The position numbers and the translations under genes are program-made. From the NCBI RefSeq assembly GCF_900169175.1, contig NZ_FXZM01000001.1, forward strand, positions 62,001 to 126,000: a DNA stretch of 64,000 nt. The letters run 5' to 3'. The stretch is from Brevibacterium jeotgali (GTDB lineage: Bacteria > Actinomycetota > Actinomycetes > Actinomycetales > Brevibacteriaceae). The notes beneath the pieces are model-generated. The model saw only the letters and a program-made list of their open reading frames with translations. It searched no databases and had not been told where the DNA came from. The first letter of the stretch is position 1, and each line of letters starts with the position of its first letter. Positions 1 through 8,029 of this stretch are shown here, piece after piece.

Positions 1-133
1 GGGACTCCGCGAGCGTCGTCTTCCCCGCGCCCGAGGTGCCGTCCACCAGGACCAGCCGACCCACCTGAGGGTCCATCCCCGTCGACAGGTCCGCGTCCTC
101 CGGACGCTCCGGCCGTGGGTCCGCCCGCGTCAT
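1..133 (-). CDS. P-loop nucleoside/nucleotide kinase-like protein (partial, 5' end only)
   Basis: Only the first 44 residues lie in the window; the gene runs off the left edge. The ATG at 133 overlaps the stop of the preceding transporter gene as ATGA, so the two are translationally coupled. Residues 32-40 read GTSGAGKTT, a Walker A loop preceded by a hydrophobic beta strand (RLVLVDGT), as in uridine/cytidylate-kinase-like P-loop proteins. The first 20 residues are charged and proline-rich and look disordered; a second ATG at 76 is an alternative start. The substrate cannot be inferred from this fragment. Its position in the thiamine transporter operon would allow a vitamin-salvage kinase, but that is a guess. 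Confidence 0.6.
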   Translation of the reverse strand, partial: MTRADPRPERPEDADLSTGMDPQVGRLVLVDGTSGAGKTTLAES

Positions 134-972
134 GCGCCCCCGCCGGAGCCGACGAGCCTGTATGTGCCGGTCGCCAGGGCGAGGCCCACTGCGGCGAGCG
201 CGATCCCCAGCGCGAGCGCGACGACGACCGCATCGCGACGGGTGAGGCGCGATGCCCTCGCCCACGTGCGCTCGCCGCTTCCGAAGGCCCGTGCCTCCAT
301 CGCGGTCGCGAGCATCGTCCCGCGCCGCATGGCCGTGACGAGCAGTGCGAAGGCCAGTGCGAGCCAGCCCGTCAGCGAGCGGGTGTCTGACAGTCCTCTG
401 GCACGACGGGCCTGTGCGAGCGATCGATGGTCTGCGGCCAGCACTCCGGCCAGACGGACGGCGGCGAGCGCGCCCAGGACGAACCGGGCCGGCAGGCGGG
501 CGATCTGGGCGAGCGCATCTGCAAGGCGGGTGGGGTCAATGCCGACGAGCGCGACGAGTGTGGGCACCCCGATCGCGAGCACGCGCACGGTGATGGCGAG
601 CGCGAGCTCGATCGAGTTGTCGCTCACCGTCACCAGCCACCAGGTGACGTGCACCGTGCCGCCGGGCTCCGCGTAGAGGAGCATGCTGAGTCCGCTGAGC
701 GGGGCGGCCAGCAGCAGGGGCCACGTACGCTTCACGATCGTCGCCGGGGTGATGCCGAGCGCGGTGAAGAGCACCAGCCAGACGCCCAGGCTCGTGCCGC
801 CGCTCACGATGTCGACACTGGTGAGAAGCGGCAGAGAGTAGAGGACGGCCGCGAACCAGAGTGCCAGCGGGTTGACCGCGGCCACCGGGTCGGTACGCGC
901 GTTCGATGCTGCGGATGCCTCCGCAGACGCTGCGGTGGACGCCTCCGCCGCCGAGGCTGTGGCGCCCGTCAT
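130..972 (-). CDS. ECF transporter transmembrane (T) component, CbiQ/EcfT/YkoC family
   Basis: Membrane coupling subunit of an energy-coupling-factor vitamin transporter (280 aa). After an Ala-rich disordered N-terminus of about 30 residues there are several hydrophobic helices. The two Ala-Arg-X coupling motifs of the family are visible in ARRARGL (about 188-194) and EARAFG (about 226-231); in EcfT proteins these contact the two ATPase domains. The start overlaps the stop of the upstream ATPase gene by 4 bp. With the YkoE-like S component and the double ATPase it forms a complete YkoEDC-type importer, in known cases specific for thiamine or its pyrimidine precursor (HMP). The upstream TPP riboswitch supports that role. 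Confidence 0.88.
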   Translation of the reverse strand: MTGATASAAEASTAASAEASAASNARTDPVAAVNPLALWFAAVLYSLPLLTSVDIVSGGTSLGVWLVLFTALGITPATIVKRTWPLLLAAPLSGLSMLLYAEPGGTVHVTWWLVTVSDNSIELALAITVRVLAIGVPTLVALVGIDPTRLADALAQIARLPARFVLGALAAVRLAGVLAADHRSLAQARRARGLSDTRSLTGWLALAFALLVTAMRRGTMLATAMEARAFGSGERTWARASRLTRRDAVVVALALGIALAAVGLALATGTYRLVGSGGGA

Positions 973-2540
973 GCTCGCACCGCCTGCGCGACCGCGGTCG
1001 CCTCCAGCCGGAGTCGTCGATCGCCCAGGACGCGGACGTAGTCATCGTCATGGGTGACGGACACCGCGGCGCCGCCCGAGTCGACATGGGCCGCGACGAG
1101 TTCCGCGAGCTCCGTCCAGGTCGTGCGGTCCTGACCGAACGTCGGCTCATCGAGGACGAGCACGCGCGGCGCTGTCGCGAGCACGGTCGCGACCGACAGG
1201 CGGCGCTGCTCGCCGCCCGACAGCGTGCAGGGATGGGCATGCGCCAGGTGCGTGAGTCGCAGTCGCTCGAGGAGCTCATCGACGAGCGCGCTCTGGTCCC
1301 GGGCGCCGACCAGCCGCGGTCCGACTGCGAGCTCGTCGCGCACGCTGCGGGCGACGAACTGGTGCTCGGGCCGCTGGAAGACGGTGCCGATCCGTGTGAG
1401 GAGCTGCTGTGCCCTCCACCGGTGCGGGTGCGGAGAACGGGTCCCGTGGGCGAGCTGCGCCGATGCCCTCACCTCTCCCTCCAGCGGAGAGGTGAGGCCG
1501 GCGAGGCAGAAGGCGAAGGTCGTCTTCCCGACCCCGTTCGGACCGGTGATGACGAGCGACTCCCCTGCCCGCACCTCGAGGTCGACGTCCTTCCGCACAG
1601 CACGGCCCCCGTGCCCCACCGCGACGCCGGCGGCCGTGACGAGCGGTGGATCAGCCGGGCTCGATCGGCAGACCGGTCCGAGCGTGCCGCGCGGGGACGA
1701 CTCGTCGGGCGTCTCGTCAGACGTCTCGTCGGGCGAGGACGACCGAAGCGACGAAGGACTCGGGCCCGGTGGCGTCCGGGACACGAGCGGGTGGGAGCCG
1801 GGCACCCAGACTCCCGCGGCCTCGAGCGCGGAGCCCGCACGGGCGAAGACCGTGTCCGGAGGGCCGTCCGCGATGAGCCCGCCGGCGGGCTCGAGGACGA
1901 CCACGCGGTCGACGAGTCCCAGCCACTCATCGACCCGGTGATCGACGACGACGAGCGTCGTGCGGGTCTGAGCGACTGCGCGTCGGACCTCGGCCGCGCC
2001 GGCGTGGTCGAGGTTCGCAGTGGGCTCGTCCAGCAGGAGGAGCCCCGGACTCATCGCGAGCACGCCGGCGATCGCGAGGCGCTGACGCTCGCCGCCGGAC
2101 AGGTGCGCGGTCGGCCGATCGAGGGGGTAGCGGAGACCGACGGCGTCCAGCGACCGGGCGACGCGTCGCCAGATCTCGTCCCGCGGCACGGCGAGGTTCT
2201 CGCAGCCGAAGGCGACGTCATCACCGAGCGTCGGAAGGATCGTGTTCGCCTCGGGGTCCTGGAGCACCAGGCCCGCCCGCCCGCGCTGGCGGGCGGCGGG
2301 GGCTCCGTCGAGGGTGAGCGCACCGGCCTCTGCCCCGTCCTCGGAATCACCGAGGATTCCGGCGAGGCCCGCCAGCAGGGTGGACTTGCCCGCCCCGGAA
2401 GGCCCCAGCAGCAGGACGCGCTCCCCCGGTTCGATGACCAGGTCGAGTCCGGAGACGGCGGGAAGCCTGCGGGATGCGTGCCGCCACCCCCACCCGGATG
2501 CGACGACGCGCGCGGGGCGGGAGGAGTGGGACGCGTTCAC
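969..2540 (-). CDS. Duplicated ECF transporter ATPase (two ABC domains in one chain, YkoD-like)
   Basis: ATP-hydrolysing component of the thiamine/HMP importer (523 aa from the chosen start). Two complete ABC domains follow each other. The first has Walker A GPSGAGKST, signature LSGGERQR and a LLLLDEP Walker B. The second has GPNGVGKTT, LSGGEQRR and LVLDEP. A proline/serine-rich linker joins them. The GTG at 2540 was chosen because it overlaps the YkoE stop (GTGA) and is followed at once by the ABC domain; the frame stays open further upstream, inside ykoE. Both signature motifs look intact, so both nucleotide sites should be catalytic. Confidence 0.88.
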   Translation of the reverse strand: MNASHSSRPARVVASGWGWRHASRRLPAVSGLDLVIEPGERVLLLGPSGAGKSTLLAGLAGILGDSEDGAEAGALTLDGAPAARQRGRAGLVLQDPEANTILPTLGDDVAFGCENLAVPRDEIWRRVARSLDAVGLRYPLDRPTAHLSGGERQRLAIAGVLAMSPGLLLLDEPTANLDHAGAAEVRRAVAQTRTTLVVVDHRVDEWLGLVDRVVVLEPAGGLIADGPPDTVFARAGSALEAAGVWVPGSHPLVSRTPPGPSPSSLRSSSPDETSDETPDESSPRGTLGPVCRSSPADPPLVTAAGVAVGHGGRAVRKDVDLEVRAGESLVITGPNGVGKTTFAFCLAGLTSPLEGEVRASAQLAHGTRSPHPHRWRAQQLLTRIGTVFQRPEHQFVARSVRDELAVGPRLVGARDQSALVDELLERLRLTHLAHAHPCTLSGGEQRRLSVATVLATAPRVLVLDEPTFGQDRTTWTELAELVAAHVDSGGAAVSVTHDDDYVRVLGDRRLRLEATAVAQAVRA

Positions 2541-3190
2541 GCGAGCCCCCTCACCTCTCGTCCGGCGGCGAATCGGTCCAGCGCACCGGTGCGGGCGAGC
2601 GCCCGTGTGAGAGCCCATCCGGCCAGACCCGCGAGCACGGCGCCCGACACCACGAGGCACACCAGGTAGATGACGAGGAACTGGGAGCTCATCTCGATAT
2701 TGCCGGAGAGGAACAGCTCCAGCGTCCAGGCGAACAGCGCCGAGCCGATGCCGGCCAGCACGGCTGCGCCCACGCCGAACCGGCGGTAGCGGCTCAGGAG
2801 GAAGACCGCCTCAGCGCCCAGGCCCTGCGCGATGCCGGAGTACACGGTCTCCACGGCCCACTGGCTGCCCAGGAGCATCGAGACGACTGCCGCGAGCAGC
2901 TCGACGAAGAGCGCGGCCCCCGGCTTGCGGATGATCAGAGCACCCACGACTCCGCCCAGCAGCCAGACTCCGGCGACGAGGCCGCCGAAGCCGGGTGTGA
3001 GCGCGTCCAGAGCCATGAAACCGGCGTAGCCCGCGAAGTTCCAGAAGGTGAAGAGCAGCCCGATGACCACGCCCAGGACGGCGGCGATGACGATGTCGAG
3101 GGTCCTCCACCGGAAGCGAGTGGGTGGCCGGGTCGTCGTGGGGGCAGGGCTGGGCTCGGTCGAAGGGGTGTGATTCTGTGAATGCGTCAC
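2537..3190 (-). CDS. ykoE: YkoE-family ECF transporter S component (thiamine/HMP permease)
   Basis: Substrate-binding membrane subunit of an ECF importer (217 aa). After about 28 polar residues it is a small, highly hydrophobic protein with five or six predicted helices, beginning with TLDIVIAAVLGVVIGLLF and containing the tryptophan-rich FTFWNFAGYAGF segment typical of YkoE. In this family the ligand is hydroxymethylpyrimidine or thiamine. The GTG start at 3190 has an AAGG Shine-Dalgarno about 9 nt upstream, lying in the base of a small hairpin at 3198-3220, directly below the TPP aptamer. It is the first gene of the ykoEDC-like operon, which ends with the P-loop kinase at the window edge. 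Confidence 0.88.
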   Translation of the reverse strand: MTHSQNHTPSTEPSPAPTTTRPPTRFRWRTLDIVIAAVLGVVIGLLFTFWNFAGYAGFMALDALTPGFGGLVAGVWLLGGVVGALIIRKPGAALFVELLAAVVSMLLGSQWAVETVYSGIAQGLGAEAVFLLSRYRRFGVGAAVLAGIGSALFAWTLELFLSGNIEMSSQFLVIYLVCLVVSGAVLAGLAGWALTRALARTGALDRFAAGREVRGLA

Positions 3191-3197
3191 TGTGAAG

Positions 3198-3220
3198 TGC
3201 CTTTCGTTCGACGAACGGCA
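3198..3220 (-). promoter_or_regulatory. Hairpin covering the ykoE Shine-Dalgarno (riboswitch expression platform)
   Basis: CGTTCG and CGAACG arms separated by one base (3205-3217) can extend to a TGCC/GGCA closing stem that includes the AAGG ribosome-binding site of ykoE. It lies between the TPP aptamer and the start codon, where a translational expression platform would sit. The pairing is seen in the sequence; the switching role is inferred. Confidence 0.5.
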
Positions 3221-3228
3221 CGGGTGAA

Positions 3229-3314
3229 GAGTCTTCCTTGCGCCGGCATTATCCGGTTCAGGTTCGACGGTCGAGGGCTCGATGCCCTCCTCTCAGCCTG
3301 GATCCGCCAAGCTC
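3229..3314 (-). ncRNA. TPP riboswitch (THI box)
   Basis: Read on the minus strand this leader contains the conserved THI-box blocks in order: CTGAGA, then ACCTGAACCGGATAATGCC, then GCGCAAGGAAGACTC, with closing-stem complementarity between GAGCTTG at the 5' end and CAAGGAAGACTC at the 3' end. It lies upstream of ykoE, the expected place for repression of thiamine-precursor uptake when thiamine pyrophosphate is abundant. The fold is a confident match to the known class; the exact ends are estimated. Confidence 0.93.
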
Positions 3315-3327
3315 CCGTGTGCGGCCC

Positions 3328-3333
3328 ATGGTA
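3328..3333 (-). promoter_or_regulatory. Predicted -10 box (TACCAT) for the thiamine transporter operon
   Basis: TACCAT on the minus strand, 7 nt before the expected first nucleotide of the riboswitch leader. No strong -35 is visible. Confidence 0.4.
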
Positions 3334-3390
3334 GCCCACAGCGCGCAGGGAGGTGCGGCGGGGCGAGGTGGGGCCGTCTCGCGGTGAAGG

Positions 3391-3882
3391 TCAGTCGAGC
3401 TGCGCCGCCTCGCGCTCCAGCAGCAGGAGTGCGGCCTTCTCCGTCTGTGCCAGCACGTCGATCGGCTCACCGTCGAAGTGATGCAGCTCCGCGTGGACTT
3501 CTCCGCGGACGCACACGGCGATCCACGTGGTCCCCGGCTCCTGACCCTCCTGCTGGTCCGGACCGCCGGCGCCGGACGCGGCGATGCTCGCGGACGTCCC
3601 CAGCATCGCGGCGACGTTCCGCGCCATCGTCTCGACTGCACTCCGGGAGATCACGGGTCCCGGCGGGACGTCCAGCACCAGGTGCTTAACCTCCGACCAG
3701 TAGCAGACGACTGCACCGGCGAACCATTCCGAGGAGTTCGGTGCGGCCGCGAGCTGGTTGGCGATCTTCCCGCCCGTCAGCGATTCCGCGACGGCGACGG
3801 TGAGACCGCGCTCCGTGAGTTCGTGCGACAGCCGTGCCGCGATGTCTGCGGCCTCGCCCTCGCGCTCCTCGTAGTCGACCAT
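3391..3882 (-). CDS. CinA C-terminal domain protein (nicotinamide-nucleotide amidohydrolase family, PncC-like)
   Basis: Stand-alone CinA C-terminal domain of 163 aa, the usual length for this single-domain form. Family hallmarks visible are AESLTGGKIA near residue 33, the FAGAVVCYWSEVKH segment, and SGAGGPDQQEG followed by GTTWIAV. Members of this family deamidate NMN to nicotinate mononucleotide in the pyridine nucleotide cycle. The N-terminal ADP-ribose pyrophosphatase (COG1058) part of full CinA is absent. The ATG at 3882 has a GGAGGGG ribosome-binding site. It stands alone between the riboswitch operon and two tRNA genes. Confidence 0.85.
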   Translation of the reverse strand: MVDYEEREGEAADIAARLSHELTERGLTVAVAESLTGGKIANQLAAAPNSSEWFAGAVVCYWSEVKHLVLDVPPGPVISRSAVETMARNVAAMLGTSASIAASGAGGPDQQEGQEPGTTWIAVCVRGEVHAELHHFDGEPIDVLAQTEKAALLLLEREAAQLD

Positions 3883-4025
3883 GGCGCCCCTCCCTCGTCC
3901 CGCGCCCGCGTCCAGGTGCTTGAGCAGTGCGCGGACCTGGTGTCGTCCTCATCTCCCTGCACTCCGTGCGGCAGACGGAGGGCTGCGAATTCCGGCCCCG
4001 CTCAGGGGTGAGAGGCCGCGCACGA

Positions 4026-4062
4026 AGAACCCCTCACCGGATCCTGTCCGATGAGGGGTTCT
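4026..4062 (-). terminator. Terminator hairpin downstream of tRNA-Met
   Basis: Perfect 11-bp inverted repeat AGAACCCCTCA/TGAGGGGTTCT around a 15-nt loop, starting 8 nt after the tRNA-Met 3' end. The distal arm is T-containing (GGTTCTTC), consistent with intrinsic termination of the tRNA transcript. Confidence 0.75.
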
Positions 4063-4069
4063 TCTGCTG

Positions 4070-4143
4070 TAGCGGGAGGGGGGCTCGATCCCCCGACCTC
4101 ACGATTATGAGTCGTGCGCTCTAACCACCTGAGCTACCCCGCC
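4070..4143 (-). tRNA. tRNA-Met (anticodon CAT), elongator type
   Basis: A full 74-nt cloverleaf can be drawn: acceptor GGCGGGG pairing TCCCGCT, D arm TAGCTCAGGTGGTTAGAGC, anticodon stem CACGA/TCGTG around CTCATAA, and a G/C T-stem. The body matches elongator tRNA-Met rather than initiator (no GGGCAG-type D region and a paired first base). A CAT anticodon could also belong to tRNA-Ile2, but the acceptor and D arm look like methionine. CCA is not encoded. Confidence 0.93.
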
Positions 4144-4170
4144 ACGCGCGGACTGCGCGGAGCCCACGAG

Positions 4171-4243
4171 AGCCCCAAAAGGGAATCGAACCCTTGACCT
4201 TTTCCTTACCATGGAAACGCTCTGCCGACTGAGCTATTGGGGC
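4171..4243 (-). tRNA. tRNA-Thr (anticodon GGT)
   Basis: A 73-nt cloverleaf: acceptor GCCCCAA/TTGGGGC, D arm with TAGCTCAGTCGGCAGAGC, anticodon stem TTTCC/GGAAA around ATGGTAA, and T arm GGGTTCGATTCCC. It lies 27 nt upstream of tRNA-Met on the same strand, so the two are probably co-transcribed from the promoter at 4255-4283. Confidence 0.95.
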
Positions 4244-4254
4244 AACGAGCAGTA

Positions 4255-4283
4255 ACTCTACACAGGGCCCAGACTGTTTGCAA
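4255..4283 (-). promoter_or_regulatory. Promoter of the tRNA-Thr/tRNA-Met unit
   Basis: On the minus strand, -35 TTGCAA (4283-4278), a 17-nt spacer and -10 TAGAGT (4260-4255), followed within 12 nt by the tRNA-Thr 5' end. This is one of the best sigma-70-type matches in the window. Confidence 0.75.
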
Positions 4284-4285
4284 AG

Positions 4286-4299
4286 CTGGGTTCACCCAG
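4286..4299 (-). terminator. Small hairpin, possible terminator of the glsA-to-4317 operon
   Basis: CTGGGT and ACCCAG arms with a 2-nt loop, followed on the minus strand by CTTTGC. It lies 18 nt after the stop of the gene ending at 4317. The stem is short and the T tract weak, so this is a tentative call. Confidence 0.35.
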
Positions 4300-4316
4300 T
4301 GTGACCGACCCCGCAC

Positions 4317-5729
4317 TCACCCCTTCGCGCGAGCCTCCACGACGGCGTCGACGAGGTCGTCCTGCGTGCCCCCGTAGAGGGTCTTCGCCCACACCGTGTC
4401 CCGCAGGACGTAGGGCTTCCCAGCGACGGTGAGCCACTGCAGGGGGTTGTCGCTCCCCGCGTCGTGGACGCACTTCGCGCACGCCGGGACGCTCAGGGAG
4501 TCCTCCCGTCCTGCGACGTCCGCAGCGATCGTCTTCTTCGCCTGCCCGTGCCGCGGGTCGATGCTGCACAGCTGCCGCCCGGACGCACCCCCGGTCGACT
4601 TCCGTGAGCCCAGGCGGAACCGTCCCCTGCCGCCCTTCGCGCCGGATCCGGTGGACGCCTCCGCGCGCGAGACCGCGGACTCCGCGATCCCCATGAGCAC
4701 CATCGCCCCGGCGAGGTCGTCCTCCTGCGAGCCCTTGTCGTCCGCGAGCCTGCGCGCCAATCCGTAGGCGTCGAGGCCGTGCTCCACGAGGTCCGCCGTC
4801 TCGCGGTCGATGCCGTCCGTCTGGAGCTTCTCCAGCCGTTCGACGATGTCGAGTGCATCATCGCCCAGCGCGCGGCGCATCGCCCCGCGGTCCGCAGCGG
4901 CCGCCGCACTCGCGACCGCCCGGGGGATCCGGTAGCGCTTCCGCCTGGCTCCCCGCGGGACGAGGAACCACAGTGCCACGGCCACGGCGGCGACGATCAT
5001 GACCGCGATCATGAAGGACCGCAGAGGGTGCGCCACCACCTGGTACTGGAGCCAGCGCAGCGTGCTGCTGCCACTGGAGGACCGCGACTCCACGGGCTGA
5101 GGGTCCTGCAGCCGTTCCAGTCCGGTCCGCAGCTGTTCGAGCACGGATCCCGATCGCGCCCCCGTCATCGACGTCGAGTAGAACTGCTGGTCCAGCAGTC
5201 GGCTGCGGTCCTCATCCGCCGCGACGACCTCGGCCCGCGGCCCGATGGCGTCCGCCCCCACCACGAGGACGATGAACTCATCTCCCGGCAGCACGTCCGC
5301 GAGAAGCTGCGCGACGGTGGTGTCCTCCTGGTATTCCAGGGTCGCGTCGAAGACGATGTACGTCGGCACGGCGGCCTCCTCCTGCAGCTCCCGCAGTTCG
5401 TCGAACGCGTCGCCGTAGAGGTCCTCGGACGCGCTGTCTGCGACGAGCGGCTCGTCCTCCAGCTGCATCGCGTACGACTGGACAGTGCCCAGCAGAGACC
5501 CGGCATCACCGCTCTCCATCTTCTCCGCAGCCGTTGCCGCGAGGACGCCCGCCGACGCCTCCACCCCTGCCTGCGCCTCTGCCGTCGCTCCTGCTCCTGC
5601 GGTCGTCACAGACCCCGCAGTCGAGGTCTCCGCAGGCTCCATCGCCGAGGCGGCACCGGATCCCAGCCCGCCGCATGCCACTCCGAGCACCACGGCCGCC
5701 CCTGCGACCCTCACCGCCTGCTGCCTCAT
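4317..5729 (-). CDS. Uncharacterised membrane protein: extracytoplasmic TPM-like domain, one TM, cytoplasmic Cys/His domain
   Basis: A 470-aa protein of unknown function. Seen: a signal peptide (residues 5-29, ending ASA; VAC at 17-19 is a poor lipobox), an acidic extracytoplasmic domain at about 75-210 with alternating hydrophobic strands (TYIVFDATL, EFIVLVVGADAI) resembling TPM-type folds, one membrane helix at about 238-257, a helical cytoplasmic region, and a C-terminal domain with Cys388, His394, Cys417 and Cys420 (CSIDPRHG ... VPACAKC), then PYVLRDTVWAKTLYGG. The Cys/His set looks able to bind metal. The ATG at 5729 overlaps the stop of the related upstream gene (ATGA). That partner carries the same C-terminal domain without most of the cysteines. 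Confidence 0.75.
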   Translation of the reverse strand: MRQQAVRVAGAAVVLGVACGGLGSGAASAMEPAETSTAGSVTTAGAGATAEAQAGVEASAGVLAATAAEKMESGDAGSLLGTVQSYAMQLEDEPLVADSASEDLYGDAFDELRELQEEAAVPTYIVFDATLEYQEDTTVAQLLADVLPGDEFIVLVVGADAIGPRAEVVAADEDRSRLLDQQFYSTSMTGARSGSVLEQLRTGLERLQDPQPVESRSSSGSSTLRWLQYQVVAHPLRSFMIAVMIVAAVAVALWFLVPRGARRKRYRIPRAVASAAAAADRGAMRRALGDDALDIVERLEKLQTDGIDRETADLVEHGLDAYGLARRLADDKGSQEDDLAGAMVLMGIAESAVSRAEASTGSGAKGGRGRFRLGSRKSTGGASGRQLCSIDPRHGQAKKTIAADVAGREDSLSVPACAKCVHDAGSDNPLQWLTVAGKPYVLRDTVWAKTLYGGTQDDLVDAVVEARAKG

Positions 5730-8029
5730 CGCCGATTCCTCTTCCCTGCAGTCTTCGTCGTCGTATACGTCTGCGTCTTCGTCGTCGGCTCCGTCCGGTC
5801 GACGACCAGACCTCGGAGGAACGTCCCGGCGACGATCACGGCGAGCGCGGCGCCGATCGCCCCCAGCAGCGTGCGCACCCACGTGCGGTTCTCCCACTCC
5901 GCGGTGTCCGGCGTCGGTTCGAACTCACGGGCCTCTGCATCGTCCGTGTCGGTCAGCCCCTCGTCGCCCTCATCCGTGATCCAGGAGACCTCGGCCGCCC
6001 AGCGCAGCTGCGCCACAGCGCGATCCGTGACGGTATCGTCCGAGTCGTGCTCGGGGCGGTCTGGCCGATCGGACATGGGGTCCATGGTGATCCCTCCCTC
6101 CACGATCTCCGCGCTGCTGCTGCTGAGGACGACAGCGAGCGATCCAGCGGGCAGCTCCGCGGCCACCAGATCAGCGAGGTCGGATCCGTCGACCACACCG
6201 GTCAACGACGGGTCGAAGCCGATGACGCGCACGTCACGGCCCGTCTGCTCCGCGACCTCGTCCGCGACGTCGCCGACCGCAGGCAGATCCTCGCCGATGA
6301 GCTCGAGCCCGGTCCACGGGTCGACGACGGGACCGTCCGCGGCCGCGGCCACGACCTCGGCGACCGCCTGCCTGCTCACGGCTGTCGGGTCATCCACGAG
6401 CGATCCGGGGGCCCCGAGTTCAGCCATGTGCACCTTCTTCAGCTGATCGGCGTCATGGAGTCCGCCCACGATGCCCGCGGCGAGCGCAGCGGCTGCGGCG
6501 ACCGCCAGCAGAGCGGTCCGCGCCCACGGGGAGGCTCCTGCGCTGCCGGACGGCGCGGCCACGCGAGCGGATTCGATCGCACGCTTCACACGCGCAGCGC
6601 CGGGTGCCGGCCTCCACTCCGCAGGCATCGCCGCGATCGCCTCGTGCAGCGGGCCGAACGCCCCGTAGCCGCTCGCGGCCCAGGGCGACGAGGCCCGTGT
6701 CCAGTAGGGCCTCCCGCGGTCGATCCCGGACAGGCTGAGGTACGACGGTGCACGGCCCTTCCCGATCCGCTCCGCGGCGAGATCGGACAGGGGGACCATC
6801 AGCCGTGCGCCCAGGACCTCTGCGTCCTCCTCCCCGTCGGCATGCAGGTCAGGACGGAAGAAGCAGTGCTTCCGCTCCCGCTTCGACCATTCGTCCTCGA
6901 GCGTGACCCAGCCGGCCCACACGAGTGGGGAGTAGGACTCCTCGGGATCCGGGAGCCTGTCGAGCGAGGACTCGAACGACGAGGAGAGCCGTGTCGACCG
7001 GGTGAGCTTCGCATGAGCCCGGGCCGCGCGATCACGCAGGGCCACCAGAGCTGACGCCTCATGCGCGCGATCGATCCGCGTGCCGAAGATCCTCGCAAGA
7101 GGCCCGGACCGGCGCGGCAGCAGGACCAGCAGCGACAGGATCAGGAGTACCCCGCCCGCGATCCCGCCTGCGAGGAATGCCGCGGTCATGATCTGAGACC
7201 CCGCGACGTCCGACGTGCGATAGCGTTCGCCCGTCCAGCTGACGGCGGCCGTCTCCTCGTCGAGCAGCTCCGGCTTGTCCGAACCCGCGCCGATCGCACG
7301 CAGCGCATAGGACAGGGCGGGGGCGGAGGTCGTCGCATTCACGTACGGAGGGCCCACCGCATAGGTCTGGTCGAGCTCCGCCTGCAGCCGCCCGTCCTCA
7401 TAGATGCTGAAGGACGTCGACGAGCCCTGCGCCAGCAGATACACGGTGCGGGGGTGCGGGTCCTCAGCAGCGAGGCGCGTGAGTCCGCGCTGCAGTCCCC
7501 CGACGACGTCAGGGGTGTCGATGTCCGACTCGTACGGGTACGGGATATGCGGCAGGACGGCGATGCGCACCGTCCACCCGGCGTCCTCCAGTGCCCTGAT
7601 CTGCGGGTCGACCATCGTGCGCTGGCGGGCGTCCCACTCCTGGACCGCATCCGGCGGGACGGCGACGACGTCGTGCTGCCACGACTGGGCTACTGCCTCG
7701 ACGAGGTAGTCCGCGACCGCGGCGCGATACTCCTCGCGCAGCGACGGCGAGGGGGCATCAGCACCGTCGTCCGCGTCCGTGGTCACCGACCCCGCACCGA
7801 CGGTCGGAGTCTCTGCGGTCGGTGTCCCTGCGGGTGCGGTCCCGGAGGCGACCGCGGACTGCGGGACGGCTGGGGCCTCGGCGGGTGTCGGGGAGTCGTC
7901 GCCGACGGCCGCCGCAGCGGCCGGGGCCCCCGCCGGACCGAGACCGAGGCCGCAGATCGCGACGAAGGCACCCGCCGCGACCAGCAGGGTCGGGCGGGTG
8001 CCGCGGAGAGGGCGCGCTCGGCTGCTCAC
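5726..8029 (-). CDS. Uncharacterised four-TM membrane protein with two extracytoplasmic domains, partner of the downstream gene
   Basis: A 767-aa protein of unknown function. Seen: N-terminal signal or anchor (13-40), first extracytoplasmic domain (about 95-270), TM2 (279-305), a cytoplasmic domain (about 310-495), TM3 (502-524), second extracytoplasmic domain (about 525-715), TM4 (717-743) and a basic Thr-rich tail. The cytoplasmic part (CFFRPDLH at 389, VPLSDL at 412, PYWTR at 441, WAASGYG at 450) lines up with the C-terminal domain of the neighbour at 4317-5729, but the VPxCxxC pair is lost. The GTG start at 8029 overlaps the phosphodiesterase stop (GTGA). Membrane scaffold or envelope sensing are possible roles, not shown. 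Confidence 0.75.
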   Translation of the reverse strand: MSSRARPLRGTRPTLLVAAGAFVAICGLGLGPAGAPAAAAAVGDDSPTPAEAPAVPQSAVASGTAPAGTPTAETPTVGAGSVTTDADDGADAPSPSLREEYRAAVADYLVEAVAQSWQHDVVAVPPDAVQEWDARQRTMVDPQIRALEDAGWTVRIAVLPHIPYPYESDIDTPDVVGGLQRGLTRLAAEDPHPRTVYLLAQGSSTSFSIYEDGRLQAELDQTYAVGPPYVNATTSAPALSYALRAIGAGSDKPELLDEETAAVSWTGERYRTSDVAGSQIMTAAFLAGGIAGGVLLILSLLVLLPRRSGPLARIFGTRIDRAHEASALVALRDRAARAHAKLTRSTRLSSSFESSLDRLPDPEESYSPLVWAGWVTLEDEWSKRERKHCFFRPDLHADGEEDAEVLGARLMVPLSDLAAERIGKGRAPSYLSLSGIDRGRPYWTRASSPWAASGYGAFGPLHEAIAAMPAEWRPAPGAARVKRAIESARVAAPSGSAGASPWARTALLAVAAAAALAAGIVGGLHDADQLKKVHMAELGAPGSLVDDPTAVSRQAVAEVVAAAADGPVVDPWTGLELIGEDLPAVGDVADEVAEQTGRDVRVIGFDPSLTGVVDGSDLADLVAAELPAGSLAVVLSSSSAEIVEGGITMDPMSDRPDRPEHDSDDTVTDRAVAQLRWAAEVSWITDEGDEGLTDTDDAEAREFEPTPDTAEWENRTWVRTLLGAIGAALAVIVAGTFLRGLVVDRTEPTTKTQTYTTTKTAGKRNRR

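Noticed and set aside
906-2669. Long plus-strand open frame (587 codons) opposite the transporter genes
   Set aside because: It mirrors the ABC ATPase gene in an antisense frame, has Arg/Gly/Asp-rich low-information sequence and no motifs. Such frames arise from GC-rich codon bias and occur opposite most genes here.
4070-4143. The CAT tRNA as initiator tRNA or tRNA-Ile2
   Set aside because: It has a paired first base and elongator-type D arm; the acceptor stem is that of elongator Met.
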